The translations under genes were made by a program, and so were the position numbers. This document shows, in pieces, positions 1 to 9,800 of a stretch of DNA of 64,000 bases. The notes beneath the pieces are model-generated. The model searched no databases, was not told where the DNA came from, and saw nothing but the letters and a program-made list of their open reading frames with translations. The first letter of the stretch is position 1, and each line of letters opens with the position of its first letter. Source of the stretch: Escarpia spicata (Eukaryota > Annelida > Polychaeta > Sabellida > Siboglinidae); the NCBI GenBank assembly GCA_963995525.1, contig OZ023206.1:62618994-62682993 (forward strand), in the 5' to 3' direction.

Positions 1-279
1 TCTTGCAATATTCTCACCTCTCTCCCTGTCGTCTCTCTCCATTCGACCTGCCTCCTTGCTAATTCCCATCTCCATTCCCTTCACAATATCTGTCAACCTA
101 ACTATCTCCTTCTGCAGACATTCCACCTTCCAATACCCAAAGCACTGAAAGGTGATTCCTTCCTCCATGGTTTCTGCCCATGACTTCCAACTGCTGGACA
201 ATGCAAAATCTACCCAGCTGTTGCAGTGATCGCACACCAAGTGTCGCTTTGCCTTGACTTGCGGCTTGCAAGGCGCCAT
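1..279 (-). CDS. CR1-like LINE ORF1, N-terminal part (runs off window)
   Basis: On the reverse strand an ATG at 279 opens a frame with no stop for 93 codons to the window edge. The N-terminal part has a Cys/His pattern (CDHCNSWVDF, later FQC and a W..ECL motif), like the PHD-related finger of CR1/L2-type LINE ORF1 proteins. A charged, probably coiled-coil segment follows, rich in Glu, Arg and Met. ORF1 proteins of this kind bind retrotransposon RNA. The protein is cut only by the window boundary, so it cannot be judged intact or broken. Identification rests on pattern recognition. Confidence 0.5.
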   Translation of the reverse strand, partial: MAPCKPQVKAKRHLVCDHCNSWVDFALSSSWKSWAETMEEGITFQCFGYWKVECLQKEIVRLTDIVKGMEMGISKEAGRMERDDRERGENIAR

Positions 280-902
280 ATCCCGATCACAATTTATTTA
301 ATAACTTAACTAACTTAGTCTTTATAAAGACTGTTTCCTGTGTACTACAGCACACTTTAGGTTACACATTTCAATTACACAGCCGACTATTTATGCTGAC
401 ACGAACGATAACATTACCGGTAGTGACCTAATTTAAATACAATCAATTACGTTACGTTAGGCTGCTTTATTTATTTAGGTTACGCCGCCCGACTATCGCC
501 CTTGCTTAATTTTAACAACAATGCTACCTAATCAAAATATCTAGCAAGTACTGGCTTACACCGATATTATGTTATGTAAGTAGTTTGATGGTTGTTACTT
601 TATCTCCTATATATTCTACCACATAATCAGGTTTGTTAAATCTTGTTTACAACTTATCGAAGGCTAATTGAGTTACCCTGTTATCACTCACTATACTAAG
701 GTGTTCTAAAATACTTCAACTAACTAACTTTAAGCACAACTGCTACTCAATATATGTTTATTGCAACTTTATGAATGATATTAAGGCAAGAATAATACTT
801 ATCAATCAGTAATTCCACTTGTTTATCAACTTTTCTGCACCACCAATTTCTACGATCTATCTCCGCCAAATATAGCCTCGAATATTCAAGGTAGAAAAGG
901 TA
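280..902. other. AT-rich interval, no gene; possible LINE 5' UTR
   Basis: There is no convincing reading frame. The sequence lies upstream of the reverse-strand LINE ORF1 start at 279, so it may be that LINE's 5' untranslated region. Only short shadow frames occur. Confidence 0.4.
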
Positions 903-1088
903 TTGGGACATGGCAAGGGAGGGTCTATACTGGTACATGTAGGAACAAATAATGCTGGCATGGAGGGGACAACTGGGATAGTACAGAAGTATAGAGAGTT
1001 AATGAGGAAGCTAAAGAAGACAAGAGTTGAACAGATAATTATGTCAGGAATTTTGCCAGTAATAGGAGGAAGGGGAGGCAACGTATAG
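903..1088 (+). pseudogene. LINE ORF1 fragment with SGNH-esterase-like motif
   Basis: The forward frame contains the segment LVHVGTNNAG, a GTN block typical of the SGNH/GDSL esterase domain in CR1-type ORF1 proteins, followed by QIIMSGILPV. The last part of the DNA, from about 1019 to 1095, is nearly the same as reverse-strand sequence around 25440-25510, so this is a repeat family. The copy has no proper start and ends at a TAG at 1086. It is a dead fragment on the opposite strand to the ORF1 at 1-279. Confidence 0.5.
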
Positions 1089-1661
1089 AAACTGCAATAT
1101 AGGCTTCCAACTCTCGACTGCCTTCCCAGTCCCGGATATACCAAATATGGTCAATGTTTTTATCTCTGATATCTTCCCGCCCTCTCGTGCTGGTGTTTAG
1201 TAGTCTTCTTGTCTAGCAAATTCCTACACGTTTCGCCGCCACCAGAGTGTAATAAATTACATCTCCGTGTAATAATTATATTCCAGAATGCAATTGCCTG
1301 TACTGAAATAACTAAGAGCACTTGTGTCATTATCACCAATATTAAAGAAATATAAAATCAAAACATGATATCAAAATACAGTGACTGTATATACAGTAGA
1401 TACAGAAATTAAGAAGATAAAACAAGTTATAATAAATTATGTGAAGGAATGTTATGATGGAATGCCTTATTTGTAAGGATCAGTATCATTTTACTAATGT
1501 ACCAGTATGATTACCATGATTGGCCGTTGTATTGATACTAAAAACAACCAATACTTTACACAGGTAAATAACAGCAGCTTACTAACATGTAGACTGGTGT
1601 GTTACACCAGTTGTTTGCAGACATTTTATTGGAATACTGCATGCAGTATTCTTTACTATAG
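1089..1661. other. No gene seen; 20-bp perfect palindrome at 1632-1651
   Basis: The interval is AT-rich with no supportable coding region. It contains a perfect 20-bp palindrome (GAATACTGCA and its complement) just before the predicted splice acceptor at 1660-1661. Confidence 0.4.
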
Positions 1662-1936
1662 GAATGAAAGCTAGATTGATGCTGTCTGCCCTGGCGTGGA
1701 ACTACCGACCACGTCCCAGCCCAGACAAACCTGTTGAGACTGGTGTCATGTGGTCCAAAAGACGCAAGCAATGGGTGCTGCGTAACAGACCACAGCAGGT
1801 GAATCCACGTACCCACCTACCAATGCTCACAGATCGAGTGACAGATGTGTTTATAAGAAATATCACACTACATCCGATCACAATCACTGGAGCAGATGTC
1901 CCAAAACCAGAGAAGGAGAATCTGCTGGCAGCATGA
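1662..1936 (+). pseudogene. C-terminal exon of transposase-derived multi-copy gene
   Basis: A splice-acceptor-like sequence (ctttactatag) precedes an open frame encoding GMKARLMLSALAWNY, then a Lys/Arg/Trp-rich stretch and a D.V...FIRNI tail, ending with TGA at 1934. This resembles the C-terminal 'G.+AR..LA..+.N' segment of THAP/ISL3-like transposase-derived proteins common in fish and marine invertebrates. A related exon lies at 52706-52840 on the other strand. No upstream exons are visible here, so it is a solo exon or retained fragment. Confidence 0.4.
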
Positions 1937-2018
1937 GTCAGTCGATTTGTAAAGAAACAGTAAATACTGCCACCACCCATCTACAGCTTCATAGGTCACA
2001 TGTACATTGCCTAGTTTA

Positions 2019-2149
2019 GTTTTCAAATCCAGAGTGGTATCCCACTGTCGCATTCGTTTCAAGGTCCTGGTATTCGTGCACAGAGCTGTCAACAAGTGTG
2101 GGCCCGTGTACCTGAGCGTGCTTGTCTGCCTCTACGTGCCTACCAGGTC
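2019..2149 (+). pseudogene. CR1-like LINE reverse transcriptase C-terminus, 5' half
   Basis: The frame reads RIRFKVLVFVHRAV then a Pro/Tyr-rich VYLSVLV..YVPTRS stretch, the hallmark C-terminal region after the RT palm in CR1/Jockey-like ORF2. It breaks off exactly at the left end of the Polinton at 2149. The same frame resumes beyond the right end at 18795 with the next expected part of the family. The two pieces are therefore one LINE ORF split by insertion. Confidence 0.75.
2144..2149. repeat. Target site duplication (left), CAGGTC
   Basis: CAGGTC lies directly before the left AGTAGT terminus and again at 18789-18794 directly after the right ACTACT terminus. A 6-bp duplication is the known Polinton signature. 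Confidence 0.93.
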
Positions 2150-2434
2150 AGTAGTAAAGGAGACCGCGCTGGCCCCCGACTCGTGCCGAGATCAAAGGAG
2201 ATCAAAGGCACCGCGGGTCACAAAGATCAACAAAGGTCAAGCAAGTTGACCCGGCACGATTGAAAAATCTACTTATAAAAAATGAAATATCTTAAGTGGG
2301 TTTGACAGCTTACTTATAAAAAACGTATGATTGATGAGTGTGGCAGGATGATTGATGAGTGTGGCGAGACAGTACGTAGCCGAGACAGACAGTACGTAGC
2401 GCCCTCTGGTGTAGCGAGATAGTACCATTTCACT
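2150..2434 (+). repeat. Left terminal inverted repeat of element 1
   Basis: It matches the reverse complement of 18504-18788 over its whole length. I see no difference in roughly the first 255 bases, then a few near the inner end. It contains internal short direct repeats (atgattgatgagtgtggc twice, cagtacgtagc twice, cttataaaaaa twice). Confidence 0.93.
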
Positions 2435-2710
2435 ACCCCCTAGCGCCTCCTGGTGTCTTGTACTAGAAGGATATTCGTCTAGAAGGTTCGGAGATGGTTA
2501 TGCTAGTACGAAAGAAGGTTATATAGCGGTTATTTACCCTAGCGGTGGTATATTTGCGCCCTGGTGTTGCGAGATAGTACCATTTCACTACCCCCTAGCG
2601 CCTCCTGGTGTCTTGTACTAGAAGGATATTCGTCTAGAAGGTTCGGAGATGGTTATACTAGTACGAAAGAAGGTTATATAGCGGTTATTTACCCTAGCGG
2701 TGGTATATTT
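2399..2710 (+). repeat. Tandem duplication, two units of about 156 bp
   Basis: Unit 1 (2399-2555) and unit 2 (2556-2710) are almost identical, beginning gcgccct and ending ggtggtatattt. The duplication overlaps the inner edge of the left inverted repeat. No coding sequence is seen between here and 3197. Confidence 0.85.
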
Positions 2711-2902
2711 CACCGAACTTATATAACGATATTAGTAGCGCCCTCTAGGTAACGGTTCTAGCACTTTGTATATTATAACAAGACCTTTGAACGAATCCCT
2801 TAGCTAGCGGCTATGCTATTCTTTCGCGCCATTCTTTTTTACAAACCTTCACCCGGTATGACGCTTGTTGTTGTTGTTGACACCAAGCGTAATCGGTAAC
2901 AG

Positions 2903-3062
2903 GCGTCCAAAGTCCATTGAACGATGCTGGCTGACTGAGCTGCTTTGGAGAATAATGCTACTGTATTATTCATACCGTAACTGCGTCCAAAGTCCATTGA
3001 ACGATGCTGGCTGACTGGGCTGCATTGGAGAATAATGCTACTGTATTATTCATACCGTAACC
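2903..3062 (+). repeat. Tandem duplication, two 80-bp units
   Basis: Two consecutive units starting gcgtccaaagtccattg differ at only a few positions (2903-2982 and 2983-3062). Non-coding, between the left inverted repeat and the first gene. Confidence 0.85.
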
Positions 3063-3196
3063 TAGTAGGTAGATGTAAGCTTGTCTTTATAGAGGGTTCA
3101 GAACAACTAGTTGGAATATAGAGTTCAAACGGATAATAACGGTGTGAACATAAAGACAACGAGGAGTGCGGTGAGCAATATTATTATTATATTCTA

Positions 3197-4008
3197 CTAT
3201 CCCCAGCGTACGCCGTAAGCACTGGGTGGTCCACCACCACTACCAGTACTGTTATAGGGAGGTCGAGGGGGGTCCGGATCAGGTCCGAAGCCGGCGCGAC
3301 CCTCCACCAGCCAGGCGTCGGGGCGCTCCACCAGCGAGGCGTCGGGGCGCTCCACCAGCGAGGCACTGGGGCGTCGTACACCAGTCACAACGCACGTGCG
3401 AGCGGCCGGTACCGCGGGGCGGCGATATAACGTCGGCGGTGGTAGTTGCGTGTCCGGGTCGACGGCCGCCTCTGGCGGTGACGTAGGAGGTGCCTCCTGT
3501 CGTAGCGGCGCGCCCCTAGGCAACCCCGCCGATCCCCAGCGGCCGGTCGTAGGAGGTGCCTCCTGTCGTAGCGGCGCGCCTCTAGGCAACCCCGAGCCCC
3601 AGCGGCTAACGGTGGTCGATTGAGTCCGCCTAGCGCCGTACCCATCGTCAAACCACCGAGGCGCCTCATCAGGGTTATTCTTCCGGTCCCTGTGCCGTGG
3701 AAACGGCATAGCGCATTTGGCCTGTAAGAAAACAATAATAAACTATAATATTACAGTGATTAAAAAAGGTCTACAGTTTAAATTGGTGGTGATAGCGCAT
3801 TTGTCCTGTAAGAAAACAAAGTCTTAAATAATAATAATAATTAAATATACTACAGTGATTAAAAAAAGGGTCTACAGTTTAAATAATAAAATAGACCCAC
3901 GGTATCGAAGGAACTGTAGTTTTTGTAAATATCGCTTAAATATTAAAAAGAAAGCGTGAATGTTAAAAAGGTATATGGGTAGTTACGTACCGTCCGTGAA
4001 TATGTCAT
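3197..4008 (-). CDS. Predicted spliced Pro/Arg-rich protein of unknown function
   Basis: Reverse-strand exon 2 (3721-3197) is open and encodes about 174 residues rich in Pro, Arg, Gly and Ala. It contains two near-identical LPRGAPLRQEAPPT repeats and the repeated phrase ASLVERPD. Directly upstream is a strong acceptor (ttttcttacag). A donor (acg|gtacgt, intron from 3990) follows a short exon 4008-3991 that starts with ATG (MTYSRT), and the two exons join in phase 0. Intron length would be 269 nt. The acceptor region is duplicated near 3805, but that copy leads to an early stop. The gene lies next to the left terminus and diverges from the early genes, so an accessory or regulatory role is possible. 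Low sequence complexity and lack of a known domain keep confidence moderate. Confidence 0.42.
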
Positions 4009-4254
4009 GGTTTAGACTAGTCGAAAAGACCGTGTAGTTCCATAAACGCCTTGTAACGGAATGTTGTTTACTGTAGAACTTCTAGAAGGTTCTATAACAC
4101 CACCTGACACGCGGCACGTAGGCCTCGTCACGTAGGCCGGGTTGCGTAATGTTAAACATTTTAATAAAAGCTTAAAAGCATAAAATAAACGATCTATAAG
4201 GAGCTGTAAGGACTAGAGAATCTTATGGTAAACATATATTTAAAAATAAGACTC

Positions 4255-4262
4255 TATAAAAG
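4255..4262 (+). promoter_or_regulatory. TATA box for early gene(s)
   Basis: TATAAAAG lies about 210 bases upstream of the ATG at 4467. An upstream ATG at 4408 opens a 76-codon frame overlapping the main start in another frame, so scanning past it or splicing would be needed. A weaker TATA-like ttataagta lies near 4381. Confidence 0.5.
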
Positions 4263-4466
4263 CAATACGCCGTTTGTGCACTTCATAACCGAGCGGTTTT
4301 TTCTAGTTTCAATAACCTTGGCAGACTCGGCTGTTGTGTGGTATACGTGTTTACGCGCACGCGCGCTATTCACCGTCCGCTTATAAGTAGTTAGGCTAAG
4401 AGCGTCTATGTATTCACTCGGTTTTGACTGTTTTAACGTTTACGAACTTCCTCAGCCGCAGCAGTC

Positions 4467-5264
4467 ATGTCGACGACGGGTTCACCACCACCTATCAAAC
4501 GAACGAAGAAGGCGAAGGCGAAGGGGAAGGCGGCCACCGCAGCAGATCAGACGTCGCCCGTCGGTATCAACGCATCCGGAGCCCGATCGACACCACCCGC
4601 CGTCGCCGGCAGCAGCAGCAGCCGGGGCGCGCCCGTAGCCCGACCGTCGACCATCGTTGCCGGTATCTGCGCGCCCGTAGCAGTGGCGACGTCGCCGCCG
4701 CCGCCGAGCTCCGAGCCTAGCAGTGCGTCGTCGCCACCCCCGCTACTCGTCCTTCCACCTTCGGTGAGTGTAAGCGAGCTTCTACAGGCGGGCGACGGTC
4801 TCTACTCGATAGCGCCCAACGTAAAGGTGGCCGCTATCTCATGGAGAACCCGGTGCACGTACGAGGGGTGTACCCAATGCCGTCGTAAGGTGTTTAGATC
4901 GTCGAACAGCATTCAGGTATGCGCCTCCCACGGGGTACAGCGCGAGGTGAGACATTATTTCGCGGTTCGGATGATGGTGAGGGAAGATGCGGAGGGATCG
5001 GCCGAGGTATGGATCAGTCTATTCGACGACGCGATGACCAACCTCGTCCCCTACAAGGCCGACTATCTCGCCTCGATGAACCCCGACACACTGCGCGACA
5101 CCGTCCTACAGATCGTCGGCACGGTTATCGAGGAGCTCGTCGTACGAAAGACAACGTGGGGGTCGGGGGCCCCGCCGACGTACACCGTTCGGAGTGTGGC
5201 GTCTAAGAAAAGCGACGATGATGATGATGACGACGACGACGACGATGAGTATATTAACCGCTAA
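4467..5264 (+). CDS. RPA-like zinc/OB-fold protein (putative ssDNA-binding)
   Basis: The 265-residue frame starts at ATG 4467. Residues 1-110 are Ser/Pro/Ala-rich with basic patches (KKAKAKGK). A Cys-rich core follows with CTYEGCTQC, then VCASH, then hydrophobic strands and an AEVWISLFDDAM segment. This order resembles the zinc ribbon embedded in the C-terminal OB domain of RPA70. A PPTY motif and an Asp run close the protein. It is the first gene of the early block, ahead of the polymerase, which suits a replication-associated ssDNA-binding role; that role is inference. A homologous Cys core occurs in exon 1 of the spliced gene at 48407-50008, where it is fused to a C2H2 finger and then to the family of the next gene here. 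The two genes here may therefore also be spliced together, but I could not find a donor that fits phase with confidence. Confidence 0.6.
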   Translation: MSTTGSPPPIKRTKKAKAKGKAATAADQTSPVGINASGARSTPPAVAGSSSSRGAPVARPSTIVAGICAPVAVATSPPPPSSEPSSASSPPPLLVLPPSVSVSELLQAGDGLYSIAPNVKVAAISWRTRCTYEGCTQCRRKVFRSSNSIQVCASHGVQREVRHYFAVRMMVREDAEGSAEVWISLFDDAMTNLVPYKADYLASMNPDTLRDTVLQIVGTVIEELVVRKTTWGSGAPPTYTVRSVASKKSDDDDDDDDDDDEYINR

Positions 5265-5287
5265 CGATTCGTTTTTGTGTACTGTAG

Positions 5288-6193
5288 GACGTCGAAGAGG
5301 CACGGGCGCGGGCCCTCGACTCTATAATCATCGATGCTTTGAGCGCCCTACCCACCGCCGCCGCCGATCTGCTACCGTCGGACACGCCGATGATATCTCT
5401 CGCCCTGCTCGAGGCCGCCACCACTCCGTGGACACCCTTGGTCGAGCCTACCTATCAACCACCGCTGCTAGTCGCTTGCGACTCACCGCCGTCGTATTCG
5501 AGCTCGACAGCATCGCCGCCGCCTCGGTCAATCGATACCAGTCTAGCAGGGGAAACTCGTGGCGAACCGCCGCCGCCTACGTATACGAGCCTATACCCGC
5601 TCCCGATCGACAGACCGGCGGATGATGAGGCGGCATCGACCGTGCTAATATCATCGGGAGACTCGAACGCGCAACAGGGATCGTCCGGCTCGGCGTCACC
5701 GTTTCTCGAGTTACCATCGTCCAGGCCGCCCCGAGCGTGCTTCGCGCCACCTCAGGATGCGGATTTGATGAGGGGGCTGATGAGTAATTTCGCCGAGGTG
5801 ATCGGGGAAAGCATACTCGATCGTGCACGCCGTTACTGCGGTGAATGCGAGTCCAACGAAGGGTGCCCCTTTGTACATGTACAAGGGTACAGAGCCGGGC
5901 GCCCTAGCCGCCACTATCGGCGACTGTTCACGGATGTGTTCAGTATATGCACTCGCTTCTTCCAATCCGTATTGACCGACTACTCGGATCGATCGTTAAT
6001 ACCGTGTTTGACGCGTATGATCCTGAACGTTCACGACCGATACGAGCTTCACGCGGATCGTCAAGCCGAAGTTCGTCTCGTACACCGGGTAACCGCGTGG
6101 TTCCTTGAGACCGACTGGCTCCACAGCCGCTCCGATTACGTGAGACTGGAGTCGGCGGTAACGGCCTACCTACTGGGAAGAGCTGATATCTGA
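5288..6193 (+). CDS. CxxC early protein with PPxY motifs, function unknown
   Basis: The frame opens right after an acceptor-like tgtgtactgtag (to 5287). The first in-frame ATG is at 5390 (267 residues); read as an exon it starts at 5288. The N-terminal 140 residues are Pro/Ser/Thr-rich with two WW-ligand motifs, PPSY and PPTY. The C-terminal part is folded-looking, with RARRYCGECESNEGCPFVH (C-x2-C-x5-C-x3-H) followed by helices. The exon-2 product of the spliced gene at 48407-49021 has the similar SRRQCQGCKIDQRNKCHH segment, supporting one family. Start choice is uncertain: either spliced to the upstream RPA-like gene or a separate gene from 5390. Confidence 0.55.
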   Translation, partial: DVEEARARALDSIIIDALSALPTAAADLLPSDTPMISLALLEAATTPWTPLVEPTYQPPLLVACDSPPSYSSSTASPPPRSIDTSLAGETRGEPPPPTYTSLYPLPIDRPADDEAASTVLISSGDSNAQQGSSGSASPFLELPSSRPPRACFAPPQDADLMRGLMSNFAEVIGESILDRARRYCGECESNEGCPFVHVQGYRAGRPSRHYRRLFTDVFSICTRFFQSVLTDYSDRSLIPCLTRMILNVHDRYELHADRQAEVRLVHRVTAWFLETDWLHSRSDYVRLESAVTAYLLGRADI

Positions 6194-6776
6194 ACAGTGC
6201 TTAAAAAATGAACTTTAATGGCGAGAATTGCTTAATACAACCTTAGATCAAGAACTTTATTTTATATAACCGAAAAAGAAGAATAAAGCACACTTGTGCT
6301 GAATATCGCTTAATAACACACGTTTGTGGAGAACGTTTTAATAGAAAATATGCCTGCTTATTCGAATATGCGGTGCTTAATAAAGCACGTTTTGCTTGTT
6401 GTACGACGCTTAATAAAACGTTGAAACGTATAAACACTCTTGTTGTTTACTATTACGAAAATCACCACTCCCGTCCTATACTTACACTCGCCTGTGATAA
6501 AGGCTGCAACACAACACACACATAGTAGAAGGCGACCCTTTATTTTTAGCTCCACCGTTTCGCCCTATACTTACACTCGCCTGTGATAAAGGCTGCAACA
6601 CAACACACATAGTAGAAGGCGACCCTTTATTTTTAGCTCCACCGTTTCGCCTCACCGTAACTAGGGCAAAGATCGCCGTAGGGTCAACCCCGGTAATCAA
6701 TAGTAGTAGTAGTCCTAGCGACGGCGGCGGCGGTGGCGGTAACAGTCATCATCACCACCACCACCCCACCCACCCG
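6194..6776. repeat. Intergenic with 89-bp tandem duplication (6475-6652) and polyA signals
   Basis: AATAAA-type signals occur near 6282 and 6380. Two 89-bp copies starting cctatacttacactcgcc run from 6475 and 6564. CAC/GGC trinucleotide runs follow to about 6770. Short reverse frames here are repeat shadows. Confidence 0.7.
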
Positions 6777-6783
6777 TATATAG
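6777..6783 (+). promoter_or_regulatory. TATA box of polymerase gene
   Basis: TATATAG lies 66-72 bases upstream of the polymerase ATG at 6849, a plausible distance with a short leader. Confidence 0.45.
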
Positions 6784-6848
6784 AGGCGTGTAGAGCTTCT
6801 TTTCAACTAATAACGTGTTTGTTATTGGTCGCTCCGGCTGCAACAAAC

Positions 6849-9800
6849 ATGCCTACTCGTTGTCCCGTATGCAATCGAGACGTCGTTAGTTTGGTGGGAC
6901 ATACGTGTAGTAGTAAACCACGGGAGTACCGATGTCCGAATTGTGATCAGACGTATAACGGGCGTAGGGTCCTAGTAAGACATTTAAAGAATTGCGTTAA
7001 CGGAAATCGAGATGACGATATCGCCTGCCCGAAATGCGGTAAATATTTTCTTCATCGACATTCTCTGTTGAATCATATGAGAGTTTCGAAAACCTGCGGT
7101 ACGAAAAAAAAGGTAGTACCACCACCACCACCACCACCACCACCACCACCGCCACCACCACCGCCACAACCCGATGATGATGACGCGGACGATGAGGGGT
7201 GGTCGGCCGGTCTACGGCGTACAGTGCAAGAGCACTGGTCGAGTATACGAACGTCGATATTCCGGGGCCCTCTTCAGTCGAGATACAATCACCAGCTGAC
7301 TCATTGCGTGGACACGGCCGTTCTCGAACCGCGACTAAGACAAATGTTTGAGGAACAAACTCGAGCGTTCAAGATCAATTTAAGTTTCGGGTTTGTGTTA
7401 AGACACAAAGAGACGGGTCGTTTCCGGTATTATCATACATCCTGTAATTGTTGCGGACGCTTCCTCGAAGCCCCGATGCTAGTTACCGACGCCGCCTCGT
7501 TCGACCGCTTCCTCGAGACCGTCCGACAACCCGACGTTCTGCAATACGCGATAATGCAACGGCCTGACTCGGGGTGGGTCGTCGAATTGGTAACAAATGT
7601 TACCTATTTCCTCAATGCCATCATCCACCACCCGATCGGGTGTCTGAACGCTCAACTACCCGCCTACCTGTACGCGAACAGATCGATCATCGCGCTCGCG
7701 AAAGACCGTCGAGGTAAGCCGTACACCGATAATTTATGCCTCTTCCGGTGCCTGGCCCTACACCGAAGAAGACTACTGTCCGCCCCGACCGCCATGGTAA
7801 ACACCAGCCGTTTGACGACCCCCGCCTTACGGCTCTACGCCGACTACAACGACGGGGTGGTGAGTCCCTACACCTTCGCCGGCGTGTCGCTGAACGAGCT
7901 CGACCGGGTGGAGACGTGCTTCGAAACCAACGTCGTCGTGTATCGACTGATAGATCCGACGACGACCGACGGCGGATCGACAGCCGAATTGGTCCGTCGT
8001 TCCCTCTACCGATACCCCACTACCATGAACGTCAATCTATACGACACTCACTACTCGTATATACCCAACGTCTCGCGGTATACGCGATCGTACCTGTGCA
8101 GTAAGTGCGGTGACTCGTTGTGGCGAAAGCCCTCTACGCTACGGCGGCACGAAGCGACGTGTGAGGGTGCCGTTCGCCACGTCTTTCCCGGCGGTGTCTA
8201 CCGCCCGACACCGTCCGTGTTTCAGCAGCTGGACGACGAGGGCATCTGCGTACCCGACCACCTCCGCTACTACCCGTACAGAGCGACATTTGACTTTGAA
8301 TGCTACTTCGACGATAGCGACCTGCCGGCGGATAGCCCTAAGTGCCGGTGGATAGCCCGGCACGAGCTACTCAGCGTGAGTATCGCCTCGAACGTCCCCG
8401 GTCACGAGGCGGCGCAATGCTTCGTTACGACCGGCGATTCGAACGATCTCGCGCGGCGCCTGATCGTCGCCCTAGAGGCCGTGAGCGAAGCGGCGTGCGC
8501 GGCTCTGCGACCGTCGTACGACCGAGTCTTCGAAGCGATCGAGACGCTCGACGCCGAATGGCGAGTCGCCGCCGGCGACACCGACAACAAGACCCCGTAC
8601 ACCGCACTCGCCACCCGCCTGTGGACGCATCTACGCCAACTCCCCGTCCTCGGCTTCAATTCGGGCAAGTACGATTTGAACGTAGTCAAAAAGTATCTCA
8701 CGCCCCTCTTCCTGATCGTCGGTCAGCCTACCTCGACGGCGTTCGCGATTAAACGGCAGAACAATTTCATGTGCCTGTCGACGGAGACGCTCAAGTTCCT
8801 GGACATCACTAACTACCTGGCCCCGGGATTCAGCTACGATAAGTTTCTGAAGGCTTACGGCTGCAGCGTAACGAAGGGCTACTTCCCCTACGAGTACGTC
8901 GACTCGTTGGGGAAACTAGACGACGACAAACTACCGCCGCGCGAGGCGTTCTACAGCCACCTGAAATGCGAAGGGATCTCCGCCGAGGCGTACGAGGGTT
9001 GCGCGGCGGTATGGCGCGCCGAAGGGATGACCACGCTAAGGGACTTCCTCGTGTGGTACAATAACCGAGATGTGGTCCCATTTTTGGAGGCCGTCGACAA
9101 GCAGTTCACCTTCTACCAGCAGCACCGCATCGATATGTTTAAGGACGGCATCAGCGTCCCGGGTCTAACGCTCCTCTACCTGTTCAACGATCTCCCGTTA
9201 TCGATTCACTTCACACTCTTCAACGAATCGAACAAGGACCTGCACCGGCTCATACAGACGCAGATCGTCGGCGGTCCCTCGATCATCTTCGCGCGCTATC
9301 ACGAGGCCGACGTAACCGTTCTACACGGCGGCCACCCGTGTCGCTCGATCGTGGGCTTTGACGCAAACGGGCTCTACCTATGGGCGATCACCCAAGATAT
9401 GCCGACGGGGTGGTATACGCGCCGGCGGGCGGAGACCGGCTTTCGGCCGCAACGCGTACACCGCTACGGCCGTATGGCCGTGCAGTGGCTAACGTGGGAG
9501 GCCGAAAGGACGGGGGTGCGCATAGGACACATGCTCAACGGGCGCGAACACCGCGTCGGCAAGTACCGGGTCGACGGCTGGTGTCGCGAGACGCGAACGG
9601 CGTACCAGTTCCAGGGGTGTTTCTTTCACGGCTGCCCGTGTACGGGGCGCGAAATGAACGACGTTAACGGGCGGTCGATGAGTCGCCTCTACGCCGAGAC
9701 GAACGCCGTCACCACCTACCTTCGCCGGTTCGTCACCGTCGTCGAGATGTGGGAGTGCCAATGGCGCGAACTGCGACCGCCGGCGCCGCCCGAGGAGAGT

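Noticed and set aside
3197..3709. PPxY late-domain motif in the Pro-rich protein
   Set aside because: On inspection the Pro-Pro-Tyr there lacks the spacer residue, so it is not a PPxY motif.
4408..4638. 76-codon forward frame upstream of and overlapping the RPA-like gene
   Set aside because: Gln/Arg/Pro-rich shadow frame; kept only as an upstream ATG affecting start choice.
5249..5287. 39-base intron joining the two early genes of element 1
   Set aside because: The donor gt at 5249 gives the wrong phase for the acceptor at 5287 and the intron would be very short; another donor or separate genes are more likely.
5194..5625. 143-codon forward frame across the junction of the two early genes
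   Set aside because: Met/Thr run from the Asp repeat read in another frame; no conserved motif.
4467..6193. LxCxE retinoblastoma-binding motif in the early genes
   Set aside because: The candidate near RRYCGE has Arg at the Leu position; no true match found.
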